From positions 1-64,000 of the forward strand of contig OMXX01000011.1 of NCBI GenBank assembly GCA_900315105.1: DNA of 64,000 bases, in the 5' to 3' direction. The notes beneath the pieces are model-generated. The model was not told the DNA's origin. It saw nothing but the letters and a program-made list of their open reading frames with translations, and did not search any database. Below are positions 53,701-60,774 of the stretch, one piece after another. The position numbers were made by a program, and so were the translations under genes. The stretch comes from an uncultured Prevotellaceae bacterium (GTDB lineage Bacteria > Bacteroidota > Bacteroidia > Bacteroidales > Bacteroidaceae). Every line of letters begins with the position of its first letter. Positions within the stretch are counted from its first letter, which is position 1.

Positions 53701-55152
53701 ATGAATAAAAATAAATTAAATCCTGCATGTGTGTTTGAGCAATTTGCAAAAATCAACACTATTCCCCGCCCTTCAAAGCATGAGGAGAAGATGATTGCAT
53801 TTCTGAAAGAATTTGGTGAGAGCCGTGGTCTTGAGACTATCGTTGACGAAACTGGCAACGTACTTATCCGCAAAAATGCGACTCCTGGCTATGAGAACAG
53901 GGAGACTATCATCCTTCAGAGCCACATGGATATGGTATGTGAAAAACTGCCAGAATGCACTATTGATTTCAACAACGATCCTATAGAGACATATATTGAT
54001 GGAGAATGGCTCCGTGCAAAGGGCACCACACTTGGTGCTGACGATGGTATCGGTATCGCAATGGAACTTGCCTTGCTTGATTCTAACGACATAGAGCATG
54101 GTCCTATCGAATGCGTTTTCACTCGTGACGAAGAGACAGGCCTGACAGGTGCCGAGGGCATGAAGGCTGGTTTTATGACAGGTTCTATGCTTATCAATCT
54201 CGACTCTGAGGATGAGGGACAGATATTCGTGTCATGTGCTGGAGGCAAGCGAACTCAGGCTATTTTCAGACCGAAATACGAGGAGAATGTAAATGGTGTC
54301 TTCTATATGAAGATTGGCGTGAACTCACTCACAGGCGGTCATTCAGGCGATGACATCAACAAAAAACGCGCAAATGCCGTTAAGTTGCTTGTACGCTTCA
54401 TATATCAGGAAATGGAGAAGGGAACGGTTCGTCTTGGCACACTCAAGGCAGGCGGTCTTCATAATGCTATTCCCCGTGACGGCGAGATGACTATTGCTGT
54501 TCCTTTTGCCCAGAAAGAGCAGATACGTGCAGATTTCAATATTTTCGTATCTGACGTTGAAGAGGAATTCCATGTTACAGAACCAAGTATCAATATGTAT
54601 ATGGAATCAACTGAGGCAGAGTCTCTTATGACTGAAGATGACAGCCGTAGAATCATCCTTGCACTTCAAGGCGTTGATAATGGAATTATGTCAATGTGTC
54701 AGGATCAGGCTATCGAATGGCTTGTAGAGACCTCAAGCAACCTTGCAAGTGCGAAGACACAGGAAGACGGTTCTGTCATCGTTACCACTTCACAGCGCTC
54801 AAACGTGATGTCTGCTTTGGATAACATGTGTGCTACGGTTCGTGCCGTATTCCAATTAGCAGGTGCAGAGGTAGATACAGGCGAGGGCTATCCTGCATGG
54901 AAGATGAATCCTAACAGTCGTTTGACAAAGATTGTCGTTGATACCTACAAAGAACTTTTCGATAAGGAGCCAAAGGTTCTCGGAATTCATGCAGGACTGG
55001 AATGCGGTCTCTTTGCCGAGCGATATCCGAACCTCGACATGGTGAGCATGGGTCCAACGCTTCGCGGAGTACATTCACCTGACGAGCGTCTGCTCATCCT
55101 AACCGTAGATATGGTTTGGCGACATCTGCTTGAGATACTAAAGAAAGCGTAG
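53701..55152 (+). CDS. pepD: Aminoacyl-histidine dipeptidase
   Basis: 483 residues. M20C metallopeptidase cutting Xaa-His dipeptides and related substrates in the cytoplasm. Two-zinc site residues: LQSHMDMV, GADDGIGIA, CVFTRDEETGLTGAEG, LINLDSEDEG and HAGLECGLFAERYP near the C-terminus. The dimerisation domain lies in the middle (NSLTGGHSGDDINKKRANA). Full length. A 12-word phased array follows directly. Confidence 0.95.
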   Translation: MNKNKLNPACVFEQFAKINTIPRPSKHEEKMIAFLKEFGESRGLETIVDETGNVLIRKNATPGYENRETIILQSHMDMVCEKLPECTIDFNNDPIETYIDGEWLRAKGTTLGADDGIGIAMELALLDSNDIEHGPIECVFTRDEETGLTGAEGMKAGFMTGSMLINLDSEDEGQIFVSCAGGKRTQAIFRPKYEENVNGVFYMKIGVNSLTGGHSGDDINKKRANAVKLLVRFIYQEMEKGTVRLGTLKAGGLHNAIPRDGEMTIAVPFAQKEQIRADFNIFVSDVEEEFHVTEPSINMYMESTEAESLMTEDDSRRIILALQGVDNGIMSMCQDQAIEWLVETSSNLASAKTQEDGSVIVTTSQRSNVMSALDNMCATVRAVFQLAGAEVDTGEGYPAWKMNPNSRLTKIVVDTYKELFDKEPKVLGIHAGLECGLFAERYPNLDMVSMGPTLRGVHSPDERLLILTVDMVWRHLLEILKKA

Positions 55153-55160
55153 AGGGTGAT

Positions 55161-55287
55161 TCCGTTGCAGGTCCGTTACAAGTCCGTTGTAAATCCGTTA
55201 TAAGTCCAATAATCCTCTGCTATTCCTCTGCTACTATAGCGGAGAAATAGCAGACAACAAACAGAGGCATAGCAGAGGATTAACGGC
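55161..55287. repeat. 11-bp-phased array, twelve words, with orientation flip
   Basis: Starts at 55161 + 11k for k = 0 to 11: TCCGTT x4, TCCAAT, TCTGCT x2, then AGCGGA, AGCAGA, AACAGA, AGCAGA and AACGGC. The first seven are in the TYYGYT sense, the last five in the complementary ARCRRA sense; the flip is centred on GCTACTATAGC. It starts 8 bp after the pepD stop. Confidence 0.93.
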
Positions 55288-55379
55288 AGATTCGCGACAA
55301 ATCATTGATGATTGTTGATTATTTCGAAGAAAAAACAACATTTTTCAATTCGAAACTTTCTTTTCTCAATAATTATTCA

Positions 55380-55443
55380 TACCTTTGCATCCGAATATAT
55401 GAAAAAGTGCATTAGTTTTTTGGCTAATTTTGCACAAAGAAAT
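55380..55443 (+). promoter_or_regulatory. Two promoter boxes before the thiE-like gene
   Basis: TACCTTTGC (55380-55388) and TAATTTTGC (55435-55443) give leaders of about 62 nt and about 7 nt for the ATG at 55456. Confidence 0.5.
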
Positions 55444-55455
55444 TAGACACAAAGG

Positions 55456-56061
55456 ATGAAACTGGTCATATTAACCCAACCCAAATTCTTTGTTGAGGAG
55501 GACAAGATAATAACTGCCCTTTTCGATGAAGGTATGGATATACTTCACTTACAAAAGCCGGATTCTGAACCGGTTTACTGCGAGCGACTGCTTTCCCTAT
55601 TGCCAAACGACTGCTATTCCAAGATACGTGTGCATGAACATTACTATCTCAAGCAGGAATTTGACCTTAAAGGTATTCATATCGACAATCCTGACACACC
55701 GACACCAGAAGCTTTCAAGCGACATGTAACACGCAGCACATATCGCATCAGCGACCTGAAAGAGATGAAGAAAACGTGTGACTATGTTTGTCTTCACTCG
55801 CTGTTCGACAGCCTCCATAACGATGTCAAGGCTTCTCTCAGCATTCAGGAGATGGAATTGGCTCGCGATAAAGGTCTTATAGACAAGCACGTATACGCCT
55901 TGGGCGGAATGAGCATCGACAATATCAAGATGGCCAAGGAACTAGGTTTCGGCGGTGTTTGTATATGCGGAGACCTTTGGAATCGTTTCAGCATTCAGCA
56001 TGAACTGAACTTCAAGGAACTGATTGAGCATTTCCGCAAGCTGCGCAAAGCGGTAAACTGA
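55456..56061 (+). CDS. Thiamine phosphate synthase-like (ThiE/TenI superfamily) protein
   Basis: 201 residues, a single TIM barrel with the ThiE/TenI outline: LHLQKPDSEP (strand 2), IRVHEHYYL, GIHIDNPD, RSTYRISDLKEMKKTCDYVCLHSLFDS, YALGGMSIDNIKMAKELGFGGVCICGDLW. Thiamine phosphate synthase joins HMP-PP and thiazole phosphate. Several hallmark residues differ from canonical ThiE: Q-K-P in place of R-x-K near the pyrophosphate site, and no clear G-x-S-x-H loop. It may be a TenI-like aminotautomerase or a diverged paralogue. No other thi genes are nearby; prs follows after about 50 bp. Confidence 0.75.
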   Translation: MKLVILTQPKFFVEEDKIITALFDEGMDILHLQKPDSEPVYCERLLSLLPNDCYSKIRVHEHYYLKQEFDLKGIHIDNPDTPTPEAFKRHVTRSTYRISDLKEMKKTCDYVCLHSLFDSLHNDVKASLSIQEMELARDKGLIDKHVYALGGMSIDNIKMAKELGFGGVCICGDLWNRFSIQHELNFKELIEHFRKLRKAVN

Positions 56062-56110
56062 TCAGACAGTAAAGATTAAAGAAACTATAATTATAAATCA
56101 TAAAATCTCA

Positions 56111-57049
56111 ATGACAGACAAAGATTCCTTTATGGTATTTTCAGGCACAGCTACTCGCTACCTCGCAGAGAAGATTTGTGCCAGTCTTGGTTGCAAACTC
56201 GGCAATCTACAGATAACGAAGTTCTCTGACGGTGAGTTTGCTGTTTCATACGAGGAGAGCATCCGTGGCCGCGATGTGTTCCTCGTACAGAGCACATTCC
56301 CAAGCTCTGACAATCTCATGGAGCTTCTGCTTATGATTGATGCAGCAAAGCGTGCCTCTGCCCGTCAGATTATCGCCGTAATGCCTTATTTCGGCTGGGC
56401 TCGTCAGGATCGTAAGGACAAACCACGTGTCAGCATCGGTGCAAAGCTCGTGGCAGATCTTCTGAGCGTAGCAGGCATTGACCGTCTTATCACCATGGAT
56501 CTTCATGCTGACCAGATTCAGGGATTCTTCGACGTACCTGTTGACCATCTCTATGGCTCAGGCGTCATTCTCCCTTATATCGAGAACCTGAAGCTCGAGA
56601 ACCTCGTAATCGCAAGTCCAGACGTTGGTGGAGCTAAGCGTGCAAAGTCATTCGCCAAGTATCTTGACTGCCCTCTCGTGCTCTGCAACAAGACACGTGC
56701 TCGTGCCAATGTTATCGAGAGCATGCAGATTATCGGTGACGTAAAGGGCAAGGATGTTGTCATTGTTGACGATATGGTAGATACAGCCGGCACAATCACT
56801 AAGGCAGCCGACATAATGATGGAAGCAGGTGCCCGCACAGTACGTGCATGCGCAAGCCATTGTGTAATGTCAGGTCCTGCAAGTGAGCGTGTACAGGAAT
56901 CTGCCCTTGAGGAGATTGTATTTACTGATTCTATCCCTTACGCTAATCGTTGCGCAAAGGTTAAGCAGCTCAGCGTTGCCGATATGTTTGCCGAGACTAT
57001 CCGTCGCGTCATCAACAATGAAAGCATAAGCAACCAGTACCTCATATAA
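56111..57049 (+). CDS. prs: Ribose-phosphate pyrophosphokinase
   Basis: 312 residues. Makes PRPP from ribose 5-phosphate and ATP, feeding nucleotide, His and Trp synthesis. Motifs: FSGTATRYLAEKICASLG, FSDGEFAVSYEESIRGRDVFLVQS, MPYFGWARQDRKDKPRVSIGAKLVADLL, DLHADQIQGFFDVPVDHL, and the PRPP loop VVIVDDMVDTAGTITKAA. Full length. Downstream is an inverted repeat, then uvrA. Confidence 0.97.
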   Translation: MTDKDSFMVFSGTATRYLAEKICASLGCKLGNLQITKFSDGEFAVSYEESIRGRDVFLVQSTFPSSDNLMELLLMIDAAKRASARQIIAVMPYFGWARQDRKDKPRVSIGAKLVADLLSVAGIDRLITMDLHADQIQGFFDVPVDHLYGSGVILPYIENLKLENLVIASPDVGGAKRAKSFAKYLDCPLVLCNKTRARANVIESMQIIGDVKGKDVVIVDDMVDTAGTITKAADIMMEAGARTVRACASHCVMSGPASERVQESALEEIVFTDSIPYANRCAKVKQLSVADMFAETIRRVINNESISNQYLI

Positions 57050-57052
57050 TTA

Positions 57053-57170
57053 AGTGAAAAGTTAAAAGTTAAGAGTGAAGAATTTGAATTACATTGATTG
57101 CGAAAAGACGATTGACGGCCTTTAACTGCAAGACAAACTCAAATTCTTCACTCTTCACTTTTCACTTCCC
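57053..57170. repeat. Inverted repeat of the TTCACTCTTCACTTTTCAC family between prs and uvrA
   Basis: The left arm (about 57053-57091, AAGTGAAAAGTTAAAAG... ) is the near-complement of the right arm 57135-57167 (...CTCTTCACTTTTCACTT), with about 43 bp between. 57150-57170 is identical over 21 bp to 9384-9404 at the end of the exonuclease gene. An extended upstream reading of uvrA from 57094 would run through this repeat and is therefore rejected. Confidence 0.85.
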
Positions 57171-57174
57171 TGAT

Positions 57175-60009
57175 ATGCTAAAGGAAAAAGAGAAGTTTAT
57201 TGAGATTAAGGGCGCTCGCGTCAACAACCTCAAGAATATAAGTCTAAATATCCCACGCAACTGCTTGGTAGCCATTTCTGGCGTAAGCGGTTCTGGTAAG
57301 TCCTCCCTGGCCTTCGACACCCTGTATGCCGAAGGTCAGCGTCGCTATGTAGAAAGCCTTTCCTCATACGCCCGTCAGTTTCTTGGCCGTATGAGCAAGC
57401 CTGAGTGCGATTTCATCAAGGGCCTTCCACCTGCCATTGCCATTGAGCAAAAGGTAGTGAGTCGAAATCCACGCTCTACCGTAGGTACATCGACAGAGAT
57501 ATACGAGTATCTCCGACTTCTCTTTGCCCGTGCCGGACATATCTTCTCTCCTATCAGCAACGAGGAGGTGAAGAAACACACGCCTGAGGATGTCGTAGCA
57601 AAGATGCTGGAGTTCACTCCAGGCACTCGTTTCATGGTACTTGCACCATTGCAGATACCTAAAGGCAGAACACTCAAGCGTCAGCTCGAAATGGAGCAGC
57701 AACAGGGATATTCTCGTCTATTCGTCAATAATGAAGTTATTAATATTGACGACTATTTAGAGACCATTGCCATTGACACGACTGAAGCGAAAGGCATATA
57801 TATCGTCATAGACCGTATGTCGTGCGACAACTCGCAGGACACGATATCACGACTTACGGATTCAGCAGAGACAGCCTTCTATGAGGGTGGCGGTTCATGC
57901 TGCCTTTATTTCCTTCCTGCCGGACTCATCTACGAGTTCTCAACACGCCTTGAGGCCGACGGAATGACTTTTGAAGAGAAATCCGACCAGCTCTTCGCCT
58001 TCAACTCTCCAGTAGGTGTATGTCCTACCTGTCAGGGATTCGGAAGCATAATCGGCATTGACGAGCATCTTGTCATTCCTGATTCATCTCTCAGCGTATA
58101 TGACGGCTGCGTGAAATGCTGGCATGGCGATAAGATGGGCGAATGGCGAACAGAATTCATCCGTCATGCAGAGAGAGACAACTTCCCTATCTTCACACCA
58201 TACTTCGAACTGTCACAGAAACACAAAGACTGGCTTTGGCATGGTTTGCCTTCTGATCGCGGAGAATGGCGTCCTTGCATCGATACTTTCTTCCAGATGG
58301 TAAAGGAGAATCAGTATAAGATTCAATACCGCGTCATGCTGTCAAGATTCCGTGGTAAGACCGTCTGTCCTGAGTGCCACGGAGCACGTCTTCGCAAGGA
58401 AGCAAACTATGTAAGAGTTGGTGGAAAGACAATAACCGATTTGGTTACAATGCCAATATCAAGATTAAAGGAATGGTTTGACCATCTTGAGTTAAACGCC
58501 CATGACACAGAGGTTTCCAAACGATTGCTTACTGAGATAAATTCACGTCTCGGATTCCTTCTCGACGTAGGATTAGGCTATCTCACTCTCAACCGTCCAA
58601 GCAACTCCCTCTCAGGTGGTGAGAGCCAGCGTATCAACCTCACAACATCCCTCGGCTCTTCTCTTGTAGGCTCTCTCTACATTCTCGATGAGCCTTCTAT
58701 CGGTATGCATTCAAGAGATACCGAGCGCCTTATCTCCGTACTGAAGAAACTTCGTGATATTGGCAATACGGTCGTTGTCGTTGAGCATGACGAGGACATC
58801 CTTCGCGCAGCCGACTATCTGATAGACATAGGTCCTGATGCCGGAACTCATGGCGGTAATGTAGTATTCCAAGGTTCTCTCCAACACCTAACACCCAACA
58901 CCCAACACCCATCATGCTATACCCTCGACTACCTCAACGGTACAAGGAAGATTGACGTACCGACATCACGCCGTTCATGGAATCGCAAGATTAGCATCAT
59001 AGGTGCCCGAATGAACAATCTCAAGGGCATTGACGTGGATTTCCCTCTCAACTGCATGACCGTTGTTACCGGCGTCAGCGGTTCGGGTAAGTCTTCGTTG
59101 GTGAAAGGCATCCTCTACCCTACTCTCAAGCGCCATCTTGACGAGGTTTGCGATGCTCCTGGCGAGTTCAAGGCTCTTGAAGGCGATTGGAAGGACATTC
59201 ACCATGTGGAGATGGTTGACCAGAACCCTATTGGAAAATCAACGCGAAGCAATCCTGCAACCTATATCAAGGCCTACGACTACATCCGCCAACTCTTTGC
59301 CGACCAGCCACTTGCAAAGCAGATGGGCATCACGGCTCAGCATTTCTCATTCAATACCGACGGCGGACGATGTGAGGAATGTAAAGGAGCGGGTGTCGTT
59401 ACTGTTGAGATGCAGTTCATGGCAGATCTTGTACTTACCTGCGAATCATGCCACGGCGAACGTTTCAAGCGCGAGGTACTCGATGTGAGATACGAGGGCA
59501 AGAACATCAACGATATCCTTGCCATGACCGTTGACGAGGCAATTGAATTCTTTGAGGAAAAATATGCTTGGAAGGACTCAAATCGCAATAATCTCAAGGC
59601 TATCATTGCTCGTCTGAAGCCTTTACAGGAAGTGGGACTTGGATATGTTCAGCTCGGACAGGCATCGTCAACCCTTTCGGGAGGTGAGAATCAGCGTGTC
59701 AAACTTGCCTACTACATCTCTCAGGAGAAGCAGGACGCAACGTTGTTTATATTCGACGAGCCAACCACAGGACTTCATTTCCACGACATCAAGCGTCTGC
59801 TACATGCCTTTGATGCCCTTATCGAACGTGGTCATTCCGTTCTTATTGTTGAGCATAACATGGATGTCATCAAATGTGCCGACCATATCATCGATATAGG
59901 TCCAGAAGGAGGTGAGGAAGGCGGTCGTATTGTCTGCACCGGCACACCAGAGGAAATAATCAAGTGCGAGGCATCACACACCGCACGTTTTCTGAAAGAG
60001 AAACTTTAG
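57175..60009 (+). CDS. uvrA: Excinuclease ABC subunit A
   Basis: 944 residues from ATG 57175 (MLKEKEKFIEIKGARVNNLKNI). The in-frame ATG at 57094 lies in a repeat. Damage-recognition ATPase of nucleotide excision repair. Two ABC modules: SGVSGSGKSSLAFDTLYAEGQRRYVESLSSYARQFL and TGVSGSGKSSLVKGIL, each with a signature LSGGE(S/N)QR. Zinc-finger Cys pairs: CPTCQGFG, CPECHGARL, CEECKGAGV and CESCHGERF. Residues about 569-580 (QHLTPNTQHPSC) are encoded by a low-complexity CCAACACCTAACACCCAACA repeat, where the family normally has a short P-E-E-I-x linker before LTxxYLxG. The rest is normal. Confidence 0.97.
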   Translation: MLKEKEKFIEIKGARVNNLKNISLNIPRNCLVAISGVSGSGKSSLAFDTLYAEGQRRYVESLSSYARQFLGRMSKPECDFIKGLPPAIAIEQKVVSRNPRSTVGTSTEIYEYLRLLFARAGHIFSPISNEEVKKHTPEDVVAKMLEFTPGTRFMVLAPLQIPKGRTLKRQLEMEQQQGYSRLFVNNEVINIDDYLETIAIDTTEAKGIYIVIDRMSCDNSQDTISRLTDSAETAFYEGGGSCCLYFLPAGLIYEFSTRLEADGMTFEEKSDQLFAFNSPVGVCPTCQGFGSIIGIDEHLVIPDSSLSVYDGCVKCWHGDKMGEWRTEFIRHAERDNFPIFTPYFELSQKHKDWLWHGLPSDRGEWRPCIDTFFQMVKENQYKIQYRVMLSRFRGKTVCPECHGARLRKEANYVRVGGKTITDLVTMPISRLKEWFDHLELNAHDTEVSKRLLTEINSRLGFLLDVGLGYLTLNRPSNSLSGGESQRINLTTSLGSSLVGSLYILDEPSIGMHSRDTERLISVLKKLRDIGNTVVVVEHDEDILRAADYLIDIGPDAGTHGGNVVFQGSLQHLTPNTQHPSCYTLDYLNGTRKIDVPTSRRSWNRKISIIGARMNNLKGIDVDFPLNCMTVVTGVSGSGKSSLVKGILYPTLKRHLDEVCDAPGEFKALEGDWKDIHHVEMVDQNPIGKSTRSNPATYIKAYDYIRQLFADQPLAKQMGITAQHFSFNTDGGRCEECKGAGVVTVEMQFMADLVLTCESCHGERFKREVLDVRYEGKNINDILAMTVDEAIEFFEEKYAWKDSNRNNLKAIIARLKPLQEVGLGYVQLGQASSTLSGGENQRVKLAYYISQEKQDATLFIFDEPTTGLHFHDIKRLLHAFDALIERGHSVLIVEHNMDVIKCADHIIDIGPEGGEEGGRIVCTGTPEEIIKCEASHTARFLKEKL

Positions 60010-60032
60010 CTCACTCCTTCATCCAATCATTT

Positions 60033-60050
60033 TCCCATTCAGGAATGGGA
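60033..60050. terminator. Short perfect hairpin after uvrA
   Basis: TCCCATTC-AG-GAATGGGA, an 8-bp perfect stem 24 bp after the uvrA stop. It has no U-tract, so termination is a guess. It borders the following phased array. Confidence 0.45.
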
Positions 60051-60094
60051 TTTGCAACGGACTTACAACGGATTTACAACGGATTTACAACGGA
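60045..60094. repeat. 11-bp-phased AACGGA array
   Basis: ATGGGA (60045) then AACGGA at 60056, 60067, 60078 and 60089, all 11 bp apart. It ends 27 bp left of element 4. Confidence 0.85.
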
Positions 60095-60121
60095 TTTATA
60101 TTATCTATGGCCCTTTATACG

Positions 60122-60588
60122 ATGCAAAGTTACAACATTTTCAGGAAAAGCCGACACAAAACATGGAAAAAAACGTGATTGCTTTCCCAAAAAAGCATTT
60201 CGTTTTCATAACGTACTGACATTCAGCAATATATTTTCGGAATACATTTCTCTCAAGCATTCCTTCAAATTTCCGTCATTAGTCATTAGTCATTTTCGTC
60301 ATTAAGCGAGTTGATGACGGGCGGAAATCGGCTATATAGTAAAATATATTTATATATTTTACTATATAGAGGCAAAAATCCCCCCACTCACTTTCCTTAA
60401 TGACGAAAATGACTAATGACTAATGACGGACTTAATGACGGGACTTAATGACAAGCACAAATACGCTTCCGAAATTATTCTCCTGTATATCAGCGTGTTA
60501 TAACGACAATTTTGATTTTCTTGTAAAAATACGTATCTTTTTCCATATTTCTTTGCAGAATCAAGAAAATTTGTTGTACCTTTGCAAT
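60122..60588. repeat. Inverted-arm element 4: GTCATTAGTCATT arms, AT core and outward promoters
   Basis: 60273-60306 (CCGTCATTAGTCATTAGTCA and continuing) is the perfect 34-bp reverse complement of 60396-60429. The centre is a perfect 17-bp AT-rich stem, CTATATAGTAAAATATA with its complement (60332-60369), loop of 4 nt. The outer ends are also inverted copies (GCAAAGTTACAACATTTTC on the left, complement GCAAAGGTACAACAAATTTTC on the right). Each ends in an outward TAnnTTTGC box (minus 60132-60124; plus 60577-60585). No ORF. Confidence 0.92.
60552..60585 (+). promoter_or_regulatory. Promoter of the zinc-ribbon gene, TTTG-N21-TACCTTTGC
   Basis: TTTG at 60552-60555 and TACCTTTGC at 60577-60585; predicted start near 60591, leader about 46 nt to the ATG at 60637. 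Confidence 0.65.
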
Positions 60589-60636
60589 CAGAATCAGTAA
60601 CGCAACGGTCAAATACATCCTCAAACAGTATTATCT

Positions 60637-60756
60637 ATGAAACCTAACGAATTTGAAAACGAATCAGGACTATGCCCTTATTGCGGTAGCGAGGACATAC
60701 AGGTGCTTTGCGACGGTACTTACAGATGCCTTGAATGCGGAATGATGTGGAGATAG
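60637..60756 (+). CDS. 39-residue zinc-ribbon protein
   Basis: MKPNEFENESGLCPYCGSED... , 39 residues and a TAG stop. Two Cys pairs, C13-P-Y-C16 and C31-L-E-C34, with the second followed by GMMW, form a classic zinc ribbon (C-x2-C-x14-C-x2-C) like those in TFIIB-type and rubredoxin-like mini-proteins. It is below the size at which genes are usually called, but has its own promoter at the end of element 4 and a well-placed ATG. It may bind nucleic acid or a protein partner; function unknown. Confidence 0.75.
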   Translation: MKPNEFENESGLCPYCGSEDIQVLCDGTYRCLECGMMWR

Positions 60757-60774
60757 CCGATAAAGACGAAAGCC

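Noticed and set aside
57094..57174. Upstream extension of uvrA by 27 residues
   Set aside because: It is encoded by an inverted repeat; the family begins at the ATG at 57175.
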